Assembly (NCBI GenBank): GCA_025800365.1
Contig: JAOXRT010000132.1
Coordinates: 1-64,000 of the forward strand
Reading direction: 5' to 3'
Source of the DNA: Cellvibrionaceae bacterium
GTDB lineage: Bacteria; Pseudomonadota; Gammaproteobacteria; Pseudomonadales; Cellvibrionaceae
DNA: 64,000 nucleotides
A program made the position numbers and the translations under genes. Positions 55,258 through 62,548 of the stretch are shown here, piece after piece (position 1 is the first letter of the stretch; the number at the start of each line of letters is the position of its first letter). Below the pieces are notes generated by a model. The model was not told where the DNA came from and made no database searches. It saw only the letters and a list, made by a program, of their open reading frames with translations.

Positions 55258-55289
55258 ATATAACACCAATATAAGCCGCGCAGTTTACT
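55258..55289 (-). repeat. Decayed attC of cassette 7
   Basis: Only 32 bp: AGTAAAC at one end and GTTATAT at the other on the minus strand. AGTAAAC differs by one base from the complement of the cassette's own 5' end GTTAACT, and GTTATAT pairs with the next R'' ATATAAC. The hairpin interior seems deleted, so it is probably not recombinable. Confidence 0.55.
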
Positions 55290-56208
55290 GCGTCAGCTTG
55301 ATATTCTTGTTAACTTTTTGAACCACTATGCTGTTATTCGGTATTGCAACGTTGATACCCGTGTTTCCTGGTATAGGTGCGATTACTGTATTTTTACCAA
55401 TTCCTCTTAGTAAAATAGATGTGTTTTCGAATGCCATGTATTCCTTCCCTATACTCTTTGGTAGCGGAGTAATACCATACGATTCAATGAGTTCTCCATA
55501 TGACTTCTTGACATGGATTATTACACCTTCTGACTTAATGCTCAGTGCTGAAATTGAGCCAAGAAGTATTTTCCCCGACATCCCACCTAGTAGCAATGGA
55601 ATAAGTAGTGCGAAACCAGCAATTTTGTATCTGGCAGAGCTGTAATGTCTCTGATCTTTTTCGTACTCCTCCTTCTGAATGTCACTGAGTTGAGATAAAG
55701 GAGAGTTAATTTCAGACTTCACTTCAGACAGTTTAAGAGTTGCCTTCTTATGCGTTGCAGCCATTACTGCAAGCCCCCAACAACAAAGAAGGAGTGTAAT
55801 TATTGACGTCGGTGTAGATAAGCCTGCAAAAGCTATAATTAAAACGCCAAAAAATGACAAGCCAACTAAAGACAAGTCAGGCTTAACATATTCAATGACA
55901 GTAACGTCTTTCTTAGCAAACTTATTATAGAGTGTTAGTGCCCAGTTCTTTAGCTTCCACGCAGGATATAATGTGACGCCTAGCGCATATAATGATGCTG
56001 AAAACAATAGATAGAGAGCACAGAAAGAAACTGAAATAAATATTAGTGCTAACGTGTCTCCGGCAGTAACGCCTTCAGGAAAATACTGAATTTTGTAGCA
56101 ATACGCTAAAAAGGCGAGGCCGCCAGCAACAATCCCTAGTCGTGAGGCAACACCGAAAAACTTAGTGGATACATCAAGGTACTTTTCTAAACTGACAATC
56201 TTTTCCAT
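55285..56208 (-). CDS. Cassette 7: membrane protein, unknown
   Basis: A 307-residue protein. It has a short N-terminal helix (EKIVSLEKYLDVSTKFF), two membrane segments (LGIVAGGLAFLAYCY, LALIFISVSFCALYLLFSAS), a middle pair near residues 110-150 and one near 200-215. A C-terminal soluble domain follows (ending NSIVVQKVNKNIKLTQ). No family is recognised. Its stop codon lies inside the decayed attC. Confidence 0.6.
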   Translation of the reverse strand: MEKIVSLEKYLDVSTKFFGVASRLGIVAGGLAFLAYCYKIQYFPEGVTAGDTLALIFISVSFCALYLLFSASLYALGVTLYPAWKLKNWALTLYNKFAKKDVTVIEYVKPDLSLVGLSFFGVLIIAFAGLSTPTSIITLLLCCWGLAVMAATHKKATLKLSEVKSEINSPLSQLSDIQKEEYEKDQRHYSSARYKIAGFALLIPLLLGGMSGKILLGSISALSIKSEGVIIHVKKSYGELIESYGITPLPKSIGKEYMAFENTSILLRGIGKNTVIAPIPGNTGINVAIPNNSIVVQKVNKNIKLTQ

Positions 56209-56230
56209 TTGTAAACTTTTACTTCCTTAA

Positions 56231-56341
56231 AGTTAACGCTGCTATAAATTTCGGCTTTGTAGTTGAATGTTTTGTGGTAGCGTAGCGTTTAACCACAAAA
56301 CAAGCGACGAAAAAGCCGTTAATTTGATGGCCTTGTTATTG
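56231..56341 (-). repeat. attC site of cassette 6 (111 bp)
   Basis: On the minus strand it starts CAATAACAAG and ends GCGTTAACT. Inner arms AACGGCTTTT and CCACAAAAC/GTTTTGTGG form a long imperfect hairpin. The cassette gene's stop codon falls inside it, so the last six codons of the gene are attC sequence. Confidence 0.8.
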
Positions 56342-56756
56342 CGTCTGAACCCCTGAGCCCAAAAAACCAAATTGAAAACGCTACAACTAGTGAATAATAT
56401 GCCGTCATAATCGATAAGAGTATATTTCCAGTAGTCAATATAAAAACCACGGAGGGGAAAACAGAGCACACCAGCAGCGATACCAAAGAAAGCTTACCCA
56501 AACGTAAAAGGACATACCAAGTTAGTGTGCCTAATGTCATGTTAGCTAAATACGCAATTAGCGTTCCCCATATGCTAATTAATATGGATGTCCCCATTGC
56601 TGCAAACAGGCCTTTGGCATTGCCCAGCAGATCTTTGGCATCAAATTGAAGGATACTCAGAATAACTGCCAACAATACAGTAGCCGGTAAAATTGAGAGC
56701 GGTGCTAAAAGCATCCCTCGCCAGTATGCGATTTTAATCGAATAACCTTTCTTCAT
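56319..56756 (-). CDS. Cassette 6: membrane protein, unknown
   Basis: A 145-residue protein with about four membrane segments (PLSILPATVLLAVILSIL, AAMGTSILISIWGTLIAYLA, LVSLLVCSVFPSVVFIL, IMTAYYSLVVAFSIWFF). No family recognised. Small multi-pass proteins of this kind are common in integron cassettes. Confidence 0.6.
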   Translation of the reverse strand: MKKGYSIKIAYWRGMLLAPLSILPATVLLAVILSILQFDAKDLLGNAKGLFAAMGTSILISIWGTLIAYLANMTLGTLTWYVLLRLGKLSLVSLLVCSVFPSVVFILTTGNILLSIMTAYYSLVVAFSIWFFGLRGSDAITRPSN

Positions 56757-56781
56757 AAATTATCAATTGCAGAGTTAGTAG

Positions 56782-56853
56782 CTATAACGCCCGCATTTGC
56801 AGCTGGTTTGGAGCGTAGCGGAAAACCAGTCCGACAACATGCGCTTGTTAGCA
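56782..56853 (-). repeat. attC site of cassette 5 (72 bp)
   Basis: On the minus strand it starts TGCTAACAAGCGCATG and ends GCGTTATAG. Inner arms GACTGGTTTTCCGC and CCAAACCAGC pair imperfectly around CTACGCTCC, and GCGCATG faces CAAATGCGGGC. A typical short attC. Confidence 0.88.
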
Positions 56854-56868
56854 TATATCTCGATCACA

Positions 56869-58128
56869 CTACTTAGCCTTGCTTGCTGTTTTAAATAGTT
56901 CCGCTACTCCGGGCATAGTCGGCCCAGACTCTGATGCAAGAAGGCCAGTTTCTGTACGACTGAACAGTGCTTGCAGTACAATTTCTCTAGAAGAAGCATC
57001 TATATCCCCCCCATGGTTAAGAGCAAGATAAAGATAGGTTAGCTGTTCACGTTCTTCTGCATCCCTCATGAGATGAAAAGCACTAAAGACCAATCTTGAA
57101 ATAGTTCGAATTAGAAAAGCGTATACCGTTAGTATTGACCCCAAAATTATTACGCCCTGCAAGGTATGTAACTTCACCCCTACTTCTTGCCCCTTTAGCC
57201 ATGCAACGAAAAAATCATAGAAGTATACGAAACCTAATAGCACGGAAAACACCAGAGCTAAACTCCATAGGCCACCTTGAATGCCATACCTTCGTGCTGC
57301 CTTCTTCCAATACTCTGCTGGCTTTTCTAATCTGAGCTTTTCCTGATACGTATTTTCTAGTTCTAATATGCGTGTTCTACAGCCATCCATATAATTTATG
57401 AATTCATCTTTTTGGGAAGCCAACTGAGTAGAATGTTCCGCAGATGAGGCCTGCATCCATTCATCCCACGCGGTAGAAACTTGCTCTTTCCACTCATCCC
57501 AATCTTCTTTTGTTTCTTTATCCCAACTGGAGAAATCTGCTTTGAATGCCTCAACCTCACCAATTAAGTTACTTGTGGTTTCATCTAATTGGTTTCTTAA
57601 ATGCCCAAGTGAAACCTTTTCACCATTTCGCCTCTTAACCAACTCAGAATCTTGATTGATAAATTCATAAGCCAGCATTATCCCAGTAAAACCCTGAGGA
57701 TGATTATTGTTATTGAGCTGACCTCGTAGAATAAAGTCAATGAATGCTGTCGCAGCTACATTTCCATGCGATTTATGACACTTTGCATAGACACTGCTAT
57801 AAGGATGCCCACTCCATATCCACTGACTATTCAGATTGTTTAGATTGTTTCGCTGTAGGTTCTGAAATTGTTGATTGAATTGGTTATCATCCCACTTTTC
57901 TATATTCGCTTCCCAGTTATCAATCGTGTTAGTGATATTCTGTAATACCGAGTGGGCATTCATATATTGATGTACATTCCGCTCATTCTTTTCGAGCAAG
58001 TCTCTCTTTTCTTTCCAGTAATTCTTTTCTGCCTCAATAAACTCGTATAGTTCTCGAAGTCCTGTAAATTGCCAGGCCTTATTTGATGCATCAGTTATAC
58101 GAATATTTATTGCACGACTCAAAGTCAT
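56869..58128 (-). CDS. Cassette 5: coiled-coil, two-TM protein (DUF6161-like)
   Basis: A 419-residue protein. It has an N-terminal region (WQFTGLRELYEFIEAEKNYW), a long Trp/Glu-rich coiled-coil (about residues 175-270), two membrane segments (LWSLALVFSVLLGFVYFYDF and IILGSILTVYAFLIRTI), then SAFHLMRDAEEREQLTYLYL and REIVLQALFSRTETGLLA. The last two stretches strongly resemble DUF6161 proteins. Function unknown. AAGGAG lies only 2 nt before the ATG. Confidence 0.75.
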   Translation of the reverse strand: MTLSRAINIRITDASNKAWQFTGLRELYEFIEAEKNYWKEKRDLLEKNERNVHQYMNAHSVLQNITNTIDNWEANIEKWDDNQFNQQFQNLQRNNLNNLNSQWIWSGHPYSSVYAKCHKSHGNVAATAFIDFILRGQLNNNNHPQGFTGIMLAYEFINQDSELVKRRNGEKVSLGHLRNQLDETTSNLIGEVEAFKADFSSWDKETKEDWDEWKEQVSTAWDEWMQASSAEHSTQLASQKDEFINYMDGCRTRILELENTYQEKLRLEKPAEYWKKAARRYGIQGGLWSLALVFSVLLGFVYFYDFFVAWLKGQEVGVKLHTLQGVIILGSILTVYAFLIRTISRLVFSAFHLMRDAEEREQLTYLYLALNHGGDIDASSREIVLQALFSRTETGLLASESGPTMPGVAELFKTASKAK

Positions 58129-58158
58129 AACTCCTTTTTTGTTCGATTATCGGCGAGA

Positions 58159-58213
58159 TGCTAACGCTTGATTCAGGTGCGCCGTAGGCGTCACTTGGAA
58201 CCACTTGTTAAGT
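58159..58213 (-). repeat. attC site of cassette 4 (55 bp)
   Basis: On the minus strand it starts ACTTAACAAGTGGTTCCA and ends AAGCGTTAGCA. A short hairpin GACGCCTACGGCGC, closed by AAGTG/CACCT, lies between. Its GTTAGCA end pairs with TGCTAAC of the next site. Confidence 0.88.
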
Positions 58214-58220
58214 GCGACCC

Positions 58221-59480
58221 TCAGTATATTCGTTGTGCTTCATGCCGTCCTGAATACCACCTGATTGCTTGCTGTGCGCATACTTTCATGCACTTAGCTA
58301 AAGATTCATAATCAGATACTGGAATTTCACTACCTGTTGGATCGTAATTTGCTTTTGCATGCGCAATTGAATTTCGTGTAGAAACAATACTTGCTGCCAG
58401 CTCAGATAATGCGTGTTCCTCGTTATTTTTACGAAGGTTGGTCATCCATTGTTTTTTTATTTTTCCAGGAATTAGTTCCGTTAGCTCTGATGCATCGCAG
58501 CAAGTCGCAATAGTAACCTTTAGTGCTTCTCGGTCTTTTCTATAAACCTTATTGCTTTCATATACTTTTTCTAATTCAGTTATGAAGTCTGCTTCAGGGT
58601 TTAAAGCTCTTCGACTTAACAGTTTCGTACGAACTTTATCTATGAGTTGAATTTTAATTACGGTTTGAGAAACGAATTCAATGACTTTTGCAAAGTACAA
58701 TATTGAGATGTCATCAGAAGGTGATTCAATAGCTTTATTGTATAAATCTAAAGGTTCTGAAAGACCTTTCCCGATAATCAAAGGTCTTACCTTATCAGGA
58801 AATTCATCTTCAGCATGATCATCTTCGTCATCATCTATAATTTCTGGCCTTGGGCTGATTGAGAAGTCTAGCCCTATACTTGCGCTAAGTTCAAATATGA
58901 AAGATTTATAAATATTCCTAGCAAGCTCTAAGTCTATTTGCTTATCAGAGTATTCGATCTCAATAAATATGTCATCAGGTGTAACTGGTGGAAAATACTT
59001 ATCATAACTTCCATTACTTGCAACGATAACACCAAAAATAGTGGCTCCACTCGTAATTCTGCACTTGCAATCAATCCCACTAACTTGGATGGTCGTTAGA
59101 AATGCACCATCAAGTTTGTTTTCTATGTGATTCATAGCCGAGTAGAATTCAGATGCATTATCAGAATAAACAGGGTGAACCCTTACTAAGAACCTTTTCT
59201 TTGTATAACATTCTACATTATCAATGAGCTTTGCTGATTTTAGTTCATCGATATAAGCTTCAAGGTCTTTTACCTCAATATCATAATCATATTCACATCT
59301 TGGAAGATATAAAGTTACAGTCTCATTTAGCCATGCTGAAATGACCTCTTGCTCAGAATCTCCGTCTTCAAAGTCTTCTTCAATTTTTTCAGGAGAAAAG
59401 TGTTCCGTTGACAAACAATACTCATTTTCAAGTACAGCCAAACTTTTCTCAGTATTCTTTATAAATGTCTCTATGTTCAC
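58221..59480 (-). CDS. Cassette 4: HEPN-like protein, candidate defence gene
   Basis: A 419-residue cytoplasmic protein. I chose the GTG at 59480 since upstream sequence is attC (59510-59599), so longer starts would be attC translation. The C-terminal region has RNSIAH (R369-H374), the R-x4-H motif of HEPN nucleases, within an ApeA-like HEPN region (helical ELAASIVSTRNSIAHAKAN, AKCMKVCAQQAIRWY). The N-terminal half is acidic and unknown. Such a layout is like anti-phage ApeA-type proteins, but this is inference. Confidence 0.7.
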   Translation of the reverse strand: MNIETFIKNTEKSLAVLENEYCLSTEHFSPEKIEEDFEDGDSEQEVISAWLNETVTLYLPRCEYDYDIEVKDLEAYIDELKSAKLIDNVECYTKKRFLVRVHPVYSDNASEFYSAMNHIENKLDGAFLTTIQVSGIDCKCRITSGATIFGVIVASNGSYDKYFPPVTPDDIFIEIEYSDKQIDLELARNIYKSFIFELSASIGLDFSISPRPEIIDDDEDDHAEDEFPDKVRPLIIGKGLSEPLDLYNKAIESPSDDISILYFAKVIEFVSQTVIKIQLIDKVRTKLLSRRALNPEADFITELEKVYESNKVYRKDREALKVTIATCCDASELTELIPGKIKKQWMTNLRKNNEEHALSELAASIVSTRNSIAHAKANYDPTGSEIPVSDYESLAKCMKVCAQQAIRWYSGRHEAQRIY

Positions 59481-59509
59481 TTTATAACTTCGATGTTGAT
59501 GGTTGTAGC

Positions 59510-59599
59510 ACTTAACGCCGCCAACAGCGGCCGAACGTTTTTTGTGAGGTCCTGCACAAGCGTTTTTTGCTTGTGCTTCGTTGCTTGGCCTTGTTATAT
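59510..59599 (-). repeat. attC site of cassette 3 (90 bp)
   Basis: On the minus strand it starts ATATAACAAGGCCAAGC and ends GGCGGCGTTAAGT. Inner arms CACAAGC and GCTTGTG form a hairpin, flanked by AACG and CGTT pieces. Unequal bases remain outside the helix, as in other attC sites. Confidence 0.88.
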
Positions 59600-59606
59600 A
59601 CACTGC

Positions 59607-59912
59607 TCATAGGCTCGAAAGTATACTGTTTCCAATTTCTACTGAATCCTCATGATGGGAGCAGAAGTCGTCATAATCAAATGTTGGGTAAAAATACAGC
59701 TTTGCCCTTTTACGCTTAAAAAAAGCAACCAGCCATTTTAGCGGACTTTGGCTAGAATCTCTAAGCGACTGCACTAAGTCATCTAGTTTTAACGCAAATA
59801 ATTCAGCATCATCAAAATGTTCGGACGGAAAGTTCGGCAACCCAGGCTTCTCCCGAGCTATGGAAGCCGCGAGTTTCAAGTTTTCGATTAGTTCTTCGTC
59901 CACTTTGTTCAT
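59607..59912 (-). CDS. Cassette 3: small acidic protein, unknown
   Basis: A 101-residue soluble protein with helical N-terminal part (ELIENLKLAASIAREKPG) and KRKRAKLYFYPTFDYDDFC at the C-terminal side. No signal peptide or family recognised. The start codon is 6 bp after the cassette boundary and no Shine-Dalgarno sequence is seen. Confidence 0.5.
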   Translation of the reverse strand: MNKVDEELIENLKLAASIAREKPGLPNFPSEHFDDAELFALKLDDLVQSLRDSSQSPLKWLVAFFKRKRAKLYFYPTFDYDDFCSHHEDSVEIGNSILSSL

Positions 59913-59918
59913 TAGGAT

Positions 59919-59976
59919 ATATAACGCTTAATTGAGACGCGTGATTTTTACGTCGTTTTCCAATTCCTTGTTAGGC
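59919..59976 (-). repeat. attC site of cassette 2 (58 bp)
   Basis: On the minus strand it starts GCCTAACAAGGAATTGG and ends AATTAAGCGTTATAT. The AATTG/CAATT arms and the ACGACG/CGCGT inner stem give the classic bulged hairpin. The gene's stop is 2 bp from the site. Confidence 0.88.
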
Positions 59977-59977
59977 A

Positions 59978-60430
59978 TTACTTAACAAACTCATACTCTA
60001 GCCATTCTGGCCGAACACCTAATTCTAAAAATTCCCTAACTACTTTTGCAGACATCTCCTTCGTCATGCAGTACTTCCTATCTAATGCCTCTGGCTCCCC
60101 AAAAGAGATCTTAGTTCTTGTGTTCACGCTTAAATCTTCAGGCTCAGAAGGTGACAACACTCGATACTCACTGTCACTATGATCATGAAAAATTAGGGCG
60201 CATGTATTATTCGCCCACTCAATCATAAAATATGATCGTATATATATCTTTGCTCCAAAAATAAACTGTTGCCACTTTGGCCGAAAGCCATCATCTGCAC
60301 ATAAATGTATGGATCCGGAGCTCCCTGCCAATACCGATTCAATCTTTGCAATCACATCATCGAAGCATTCTATGGAGTGGTCTTCATCTCCAACTTTAAG
60401 AAAATACCTTGGATGTTCCCGTATATTCAT
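59978..60430 (-). CDS. Cassette 2: soluble protein, possible immunity-type
   Basis: A 150-residue protein (ATG 60430; earlier starts would be attC translation). It has acidic, strand-helix character (FLKVGDEDHSIECFDDVIAK, FGAKIYIRSYFMIEWANNTC) and a C-terminal helix VREFLELGVRPEWLEYEFV. This looks a little like Imm1-type immunity proteins, but I would not assign it. No signal peptide. Confidence 0.5.
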   Translation of the reverse strand: MNIREHPRYFLKVGDEDHSIECFDDVIAKIESVLAGSSGSIHLCADDGFRPKWQQFIFGAKIYIRSYFMIEWANNTCALIFHDHSDSEYRVLSPSEPEDLSVNTRTKISFGEPEALDRKYCMTKEMSAKVVREFLELGVRPEWLEYEFVK

Positions 60431-60436
60431 TTGTAT

Positions 60437-60506
60437 GCCTAACGCCCAAAGCAGAGGTGGCGGAGCCATCCTGCCCGCAGGGCTTTACTGGCTTTTCTTG
60501 TTAAGT
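60437..60506 (-). repeat. attC site of cassette 1 (70 bp)
   Basis: On the minus strand it starts ACTTAACAAGAAAAGCCA and ends TTGGGCGTTAGGC. AAAGC/GCTTT arms enclose a GC-rich hairpin. It fully fits RYYYAAC...GTTRRRY. Confidence 0.92.
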
Positions 60507-60511
60507 GATTT

Positions 60512-60877
60512 TTACAGTATGGCGCAAACATCGGTAGCTTTCAGCTGAATTGTCGTATGGTCTTCGGGCACCGAAACTAGCTTAAATGCCTGCCCCTTGA
60601 AATAGCTTATGAGGCGTTGCGCTCTGGCTAGCATTACCTCACCTTCCTCCCTGTTTGCCGCTACTCCGCTCTGGAAATAGTCCCCTCCAGCGTCACCGCT
60701 ACCTAAATCAACGTAGTTACCACCTTTTAGCTCAAACAAGTAATAGGTGCTTAAACCAGATTTTTGCGGATACATAATGCCCAGAACGGAGTCTTCATAC
60801 TTGCAATACGAGATAAACGCTTCGACGGCACTAGCTTGTAGCGGTAACAATAGGATCAGAGTTATTAGATATCTCAT
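60512..60877 (-). CDS. Cassette 1: exported protein, unknown
   Basis: A 121-residue protein with a signal peptide (LITLILLLPLQASA). ATG 60877 chosen; a GTG at 60883 is possible. Mature part has two Cys (FISYCKYED and ATDVCAIL) that could form a disulfide, and SYFKGQAFKLVSVPEDH. No family recognised. It is the first gene of the array, with a leader of only about 10 bp inside the cassette. Confidence 0.6.
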   Translation of the reverse strand: MRYLITLILLLPLQASAVEAFISYCKYEDSVLGIMYPQKSGLSTYYLFELKGGNYVDLGSGDAGGDYFQSGVAANREEGEVMLARAQRLISYFKGQAFKLVSVPEDHTTIQLKATDVCAIL

Positions 60878-60881
60878 ATTC

Positions 60882-60888
60882 ACTTAAC
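60882..60888 (-). other. Head boundary of the cassette array (attI-like or lost attC)
   Basis: GTTAAGT on the minus strand is the 5' recombination heptamer of cassette 1; it pairs with ACTTAAC in that cassette's attC. The bases before it (TTTAGCT) are not those of an attC end, so this may be an old attI junction. Confidence 0.55.
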
Positions 60889-61274
60889 AGCTAAATAAAC
60901 AGACAGGTAGAATTACAACTAAAAAGCGGACGCGTCTTATTAATTTGGGAATTTCAGAAATAATAGGATAGTGTCCGTTTAATAAGCTAGCTGCATTCCT
61001 TTGTCTAAAGCTCTAATTTATTGTTTTATCTGGGGTTTTACAAGTACTAGAAGAATCATACTTAATTAACGAGACCTGGCGCTTAAAGCTTTATTTCTTG
61101 GTTTCGATTTTGCTTTTTCTCTTGTGCAACATGTTTAGGGTACGCGCAAAATGGCGCTATGTTACTGATTCAGTTCAATCTAGTGTTTTATTAATAGTTA
61201 ATTCCCCAATTAATAGGAACAGGCCGAGATTAGGGCTTAAAAATCAAAGCTGTATAAAAAACCATCTAATACTT
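60889..61274. other. Region at the array head without gene
   Basis: These 386 bp would hold attI and the start of a divergent integrase in a complete integron. No integrase motif was found in any frame. A plus-strand 86-codon frame (61098-61358) runs antisense through the GFA gene and has no family features. An imperfect inverted repeat AAGCGGAC/GTCCGTTT spans about 60924-60980. Confidence 0.5.
60979..61007 (-). promoter_or_regulatory. Possible outward promoter for the cassette array
   Basis: On the minus strand TAGACA (61007-61002) and TATTAA (60984-60979) are 17 bp apart, 5/6 and 4/6 matches to sigma70. It lies about 90 bp before cassette 1 and points into the array, the place of an integron Pc promoter. 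Confidence 0.4.
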
Positions 61275-61664
61275 CTAGGGCTTCCACCATGGGGCTTTGT
61301 CTTCTATGTGCAGCACTCTGTGGATGTCTTCGCTGTATGGTGTATCGAAGCTGCCTAGGGCTATTGCTACCCACTGTGCCCATTCGCCTTCTGTGTAGCC
61401 CCACTCTAGATTAGAGCCGCATTCGTTGCAGAAGCTGCGCTCTACTTTTTCGCTGGATTGATAGCGTTTAATTTTGTCTTGGCCTTTGGTGTAACGTAGT
61501 TCGCTGCGGCGGATACGAGCATAGGAAGCGAATGCGGCGCCGTGTTGCTTTTGACACATTTTGCAATGGCAGTGCGATGCGGTAACGGGCTCGGCCAGTA
61601 TTTCATATTGGATAGCGCCGCATAGGCAGCTGCCTTGGTATTGCACGCTGTCTTTATTTGTCAT
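61275..61664 (-). CDS. GFA/CENP-V-type zinc-binding protein
   Basis: A 129-residue protein of the glutathione-dependent formaldehyde-activating fold. Zinc ligands are in GSCLCGAIQYEI, SHCHCKMCQKQHGAAF and FCNECGSNLEW. Members are often called GFA-like, but real glutathione activity is proven in few. Function unknown. Upstream of it is the MarR gene on the same strand, 83 bp away. Confidence 0.88.
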   Translation of the reverse strand: MTNKDSVQYQGSCLCGAIQYEILAEPVTASHCHCKMCQKQHGAAFASYARIRRSELRYTKGQDKIKRYQSSEKVERSFCNECGSNLEWGYTEGEWAQWVAIALGSFDTPYSEDIHRVLHIEDKAPWWKP

Positions 61665-61747
61665 TTGTGATCATTATTGTTTTTTGGTTTGCCTTTCAAT
61701 TGCGGCGTTCTTTTTAATAGCGATTTTCTTGTTATAGAAAGGGCATA

Positions 61748-62185
61748 TTAAAACGGTGCGCTGCGCAGTAAATCTAAGAAGTGATTGGCTTCGCTGACTT
61801 GTTTACCTAGCTGCTCTTCTACGTCTTGTTGGGCGTTTTGCCACAGTGGGTAGGCTTCGCGAAGCAGCTTTATGCCTTTATCGCTAATGCGTAAGCCGCG
61901 CTTTCGTACACCCTCTTCTACCCTTCGCTCTATTAAGCCGTCGGCTTCTAGTAACTTGGCCCCGCGTGTTAGCGAGGTGCGCTCCATCCATAATTTATCG
62001 GCAAGCTCGGTGATTGAATCGGGCTCTATACGCGCGACGGCCGCCAGCAGGGTGAACTGCGTAATGGTAATACCAAGGGGGCGCAGCGCACTGTCGTAGC
62101 GCCGGGTTATGGCCCGGGCGGCACTTAGGGTACGCACCGCCATGCAGCGCCCAGTTATGTTTTCAATCATCTTTTTATCGCTCAT
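61748..62185 (-). CDS. MarR family transcriptional regulator
   Basis: A 145-residue winged-helix regulator (ATG 62185). It has RPLGITITQFTLLAAVARIE, SITELADKLWMERTSLTRGAKL (in two parts), the wing GLIERRVEEGVRKRGLRIS, and a C-terminal dimer helix. Divergent from an MMPL/RND exporter across a 363-bp gap with a long inverted repeat near its own start. Likely represses itself and perhaps the exporter. Confidence 0.9.
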   Translation of the reverse strand: MSDKKMIENITGRCMAVRTLSAARAITRRYDSALRPLGITITQFTLLAAVARIEPDSITELADKLWMERTSLTRGAKLLEADGLIERRVEEGVRKRGLRISDKGIKLLREAYPLWQNAQQDVEEQLGKQVSEANHFLDLLRSAPF

Positions 62186-62219
62186 ACCGTAGATATACAC
62201 GATTATCGTTGACTTTCCA

Positions 62220-62256
62220 ATCGTGCATATGCACTATTAATGTGTATACGCACGAT
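62220..62256. promoter_or_regulatory. Inverted repeat, likely MarR operator
   Basis: Arms ATCGTGCATATGCAC (62220-62234) and GTGTATACGCACGAT (62242-62256) are complementary at 13 of 15 positions around TATTAAT. They lie 35 bp before the MarR start. A related piece, TATACACGAT, is at about 62193-62202. Confidence 0.65.
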
Positions 62257-62548
62257 ATTGATTGTAAACACTTGCTGTTTAAAGCGCGACATACGGCACT
62301 CAAGACATCGGTACTGGGGGCCACAAAGACATGGAATCGCGGCTTTAAGTACGCCCAATAGCACTTAAAAAGCTGCACGAGGAAAGGTAGCGCTAGTAAA
62401 GGCAGTAAAAAGCGGCAGCAGCGGCATTAAGAACAAGTGCCCAGCAGCCAGAAGACATCGATAAATATTTATGTGCTGGCCCCAGCCATAGGCAAATGGC
62501 CGGCATGGGAAGAGCATTCGAAAAGTGAACATTAAGAGGCCTGAGATT
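62257..62548. other. Leader region of the MMPL gene
   Basis: This stretch between the operator and the exporter start holds Ala/Lys-type GCA-rich short words (for example GGCAGTAAAAAGCGGCAGCAGCGGCA) only as simple composition; no gene or RNA was recognised. AGAGG at 62535-62539 is a good Shine-Dalgarno sequence for the ATG at 62549. Confidence 0.35.

Larger units (their letters stand above)
54951..60888 (-). mobile_element. Integron gene-cassette array without an integrase (CALIN)
   Basis: Eight genes on one strand are separated by attC sites. Six sites are intact (55-111 bp). On the minus strand they begin with AAC-AAG and end with GCGTTA. In every cassette the 5' GTTRRRY-like heptamer is complementary to the R'' heptamer of its own attC (GTTAAGT/ACTTAAC, GTTAGGC/GCCTAAC, GTTATAT/ATATAAC, GTTAAGT/ACTTAAC, GTTAGCA/TGCTAAC, then GTTATAG/CAATAAC, GTTAACT/AGTAAAC and GTTATAT/ATATAAC). 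No intI-like gene is seen on either side within the window. Confidence 0.9.

Noticed and set aside
61098-61358. An 86-codon plus-strand reading frame at the array head, considered as an integrase remnant
   Set aside because: No tyrosine-recombinase motif (R..H..R..Y) or IntI patch is present, and its second half is antisense to the GFA gene.
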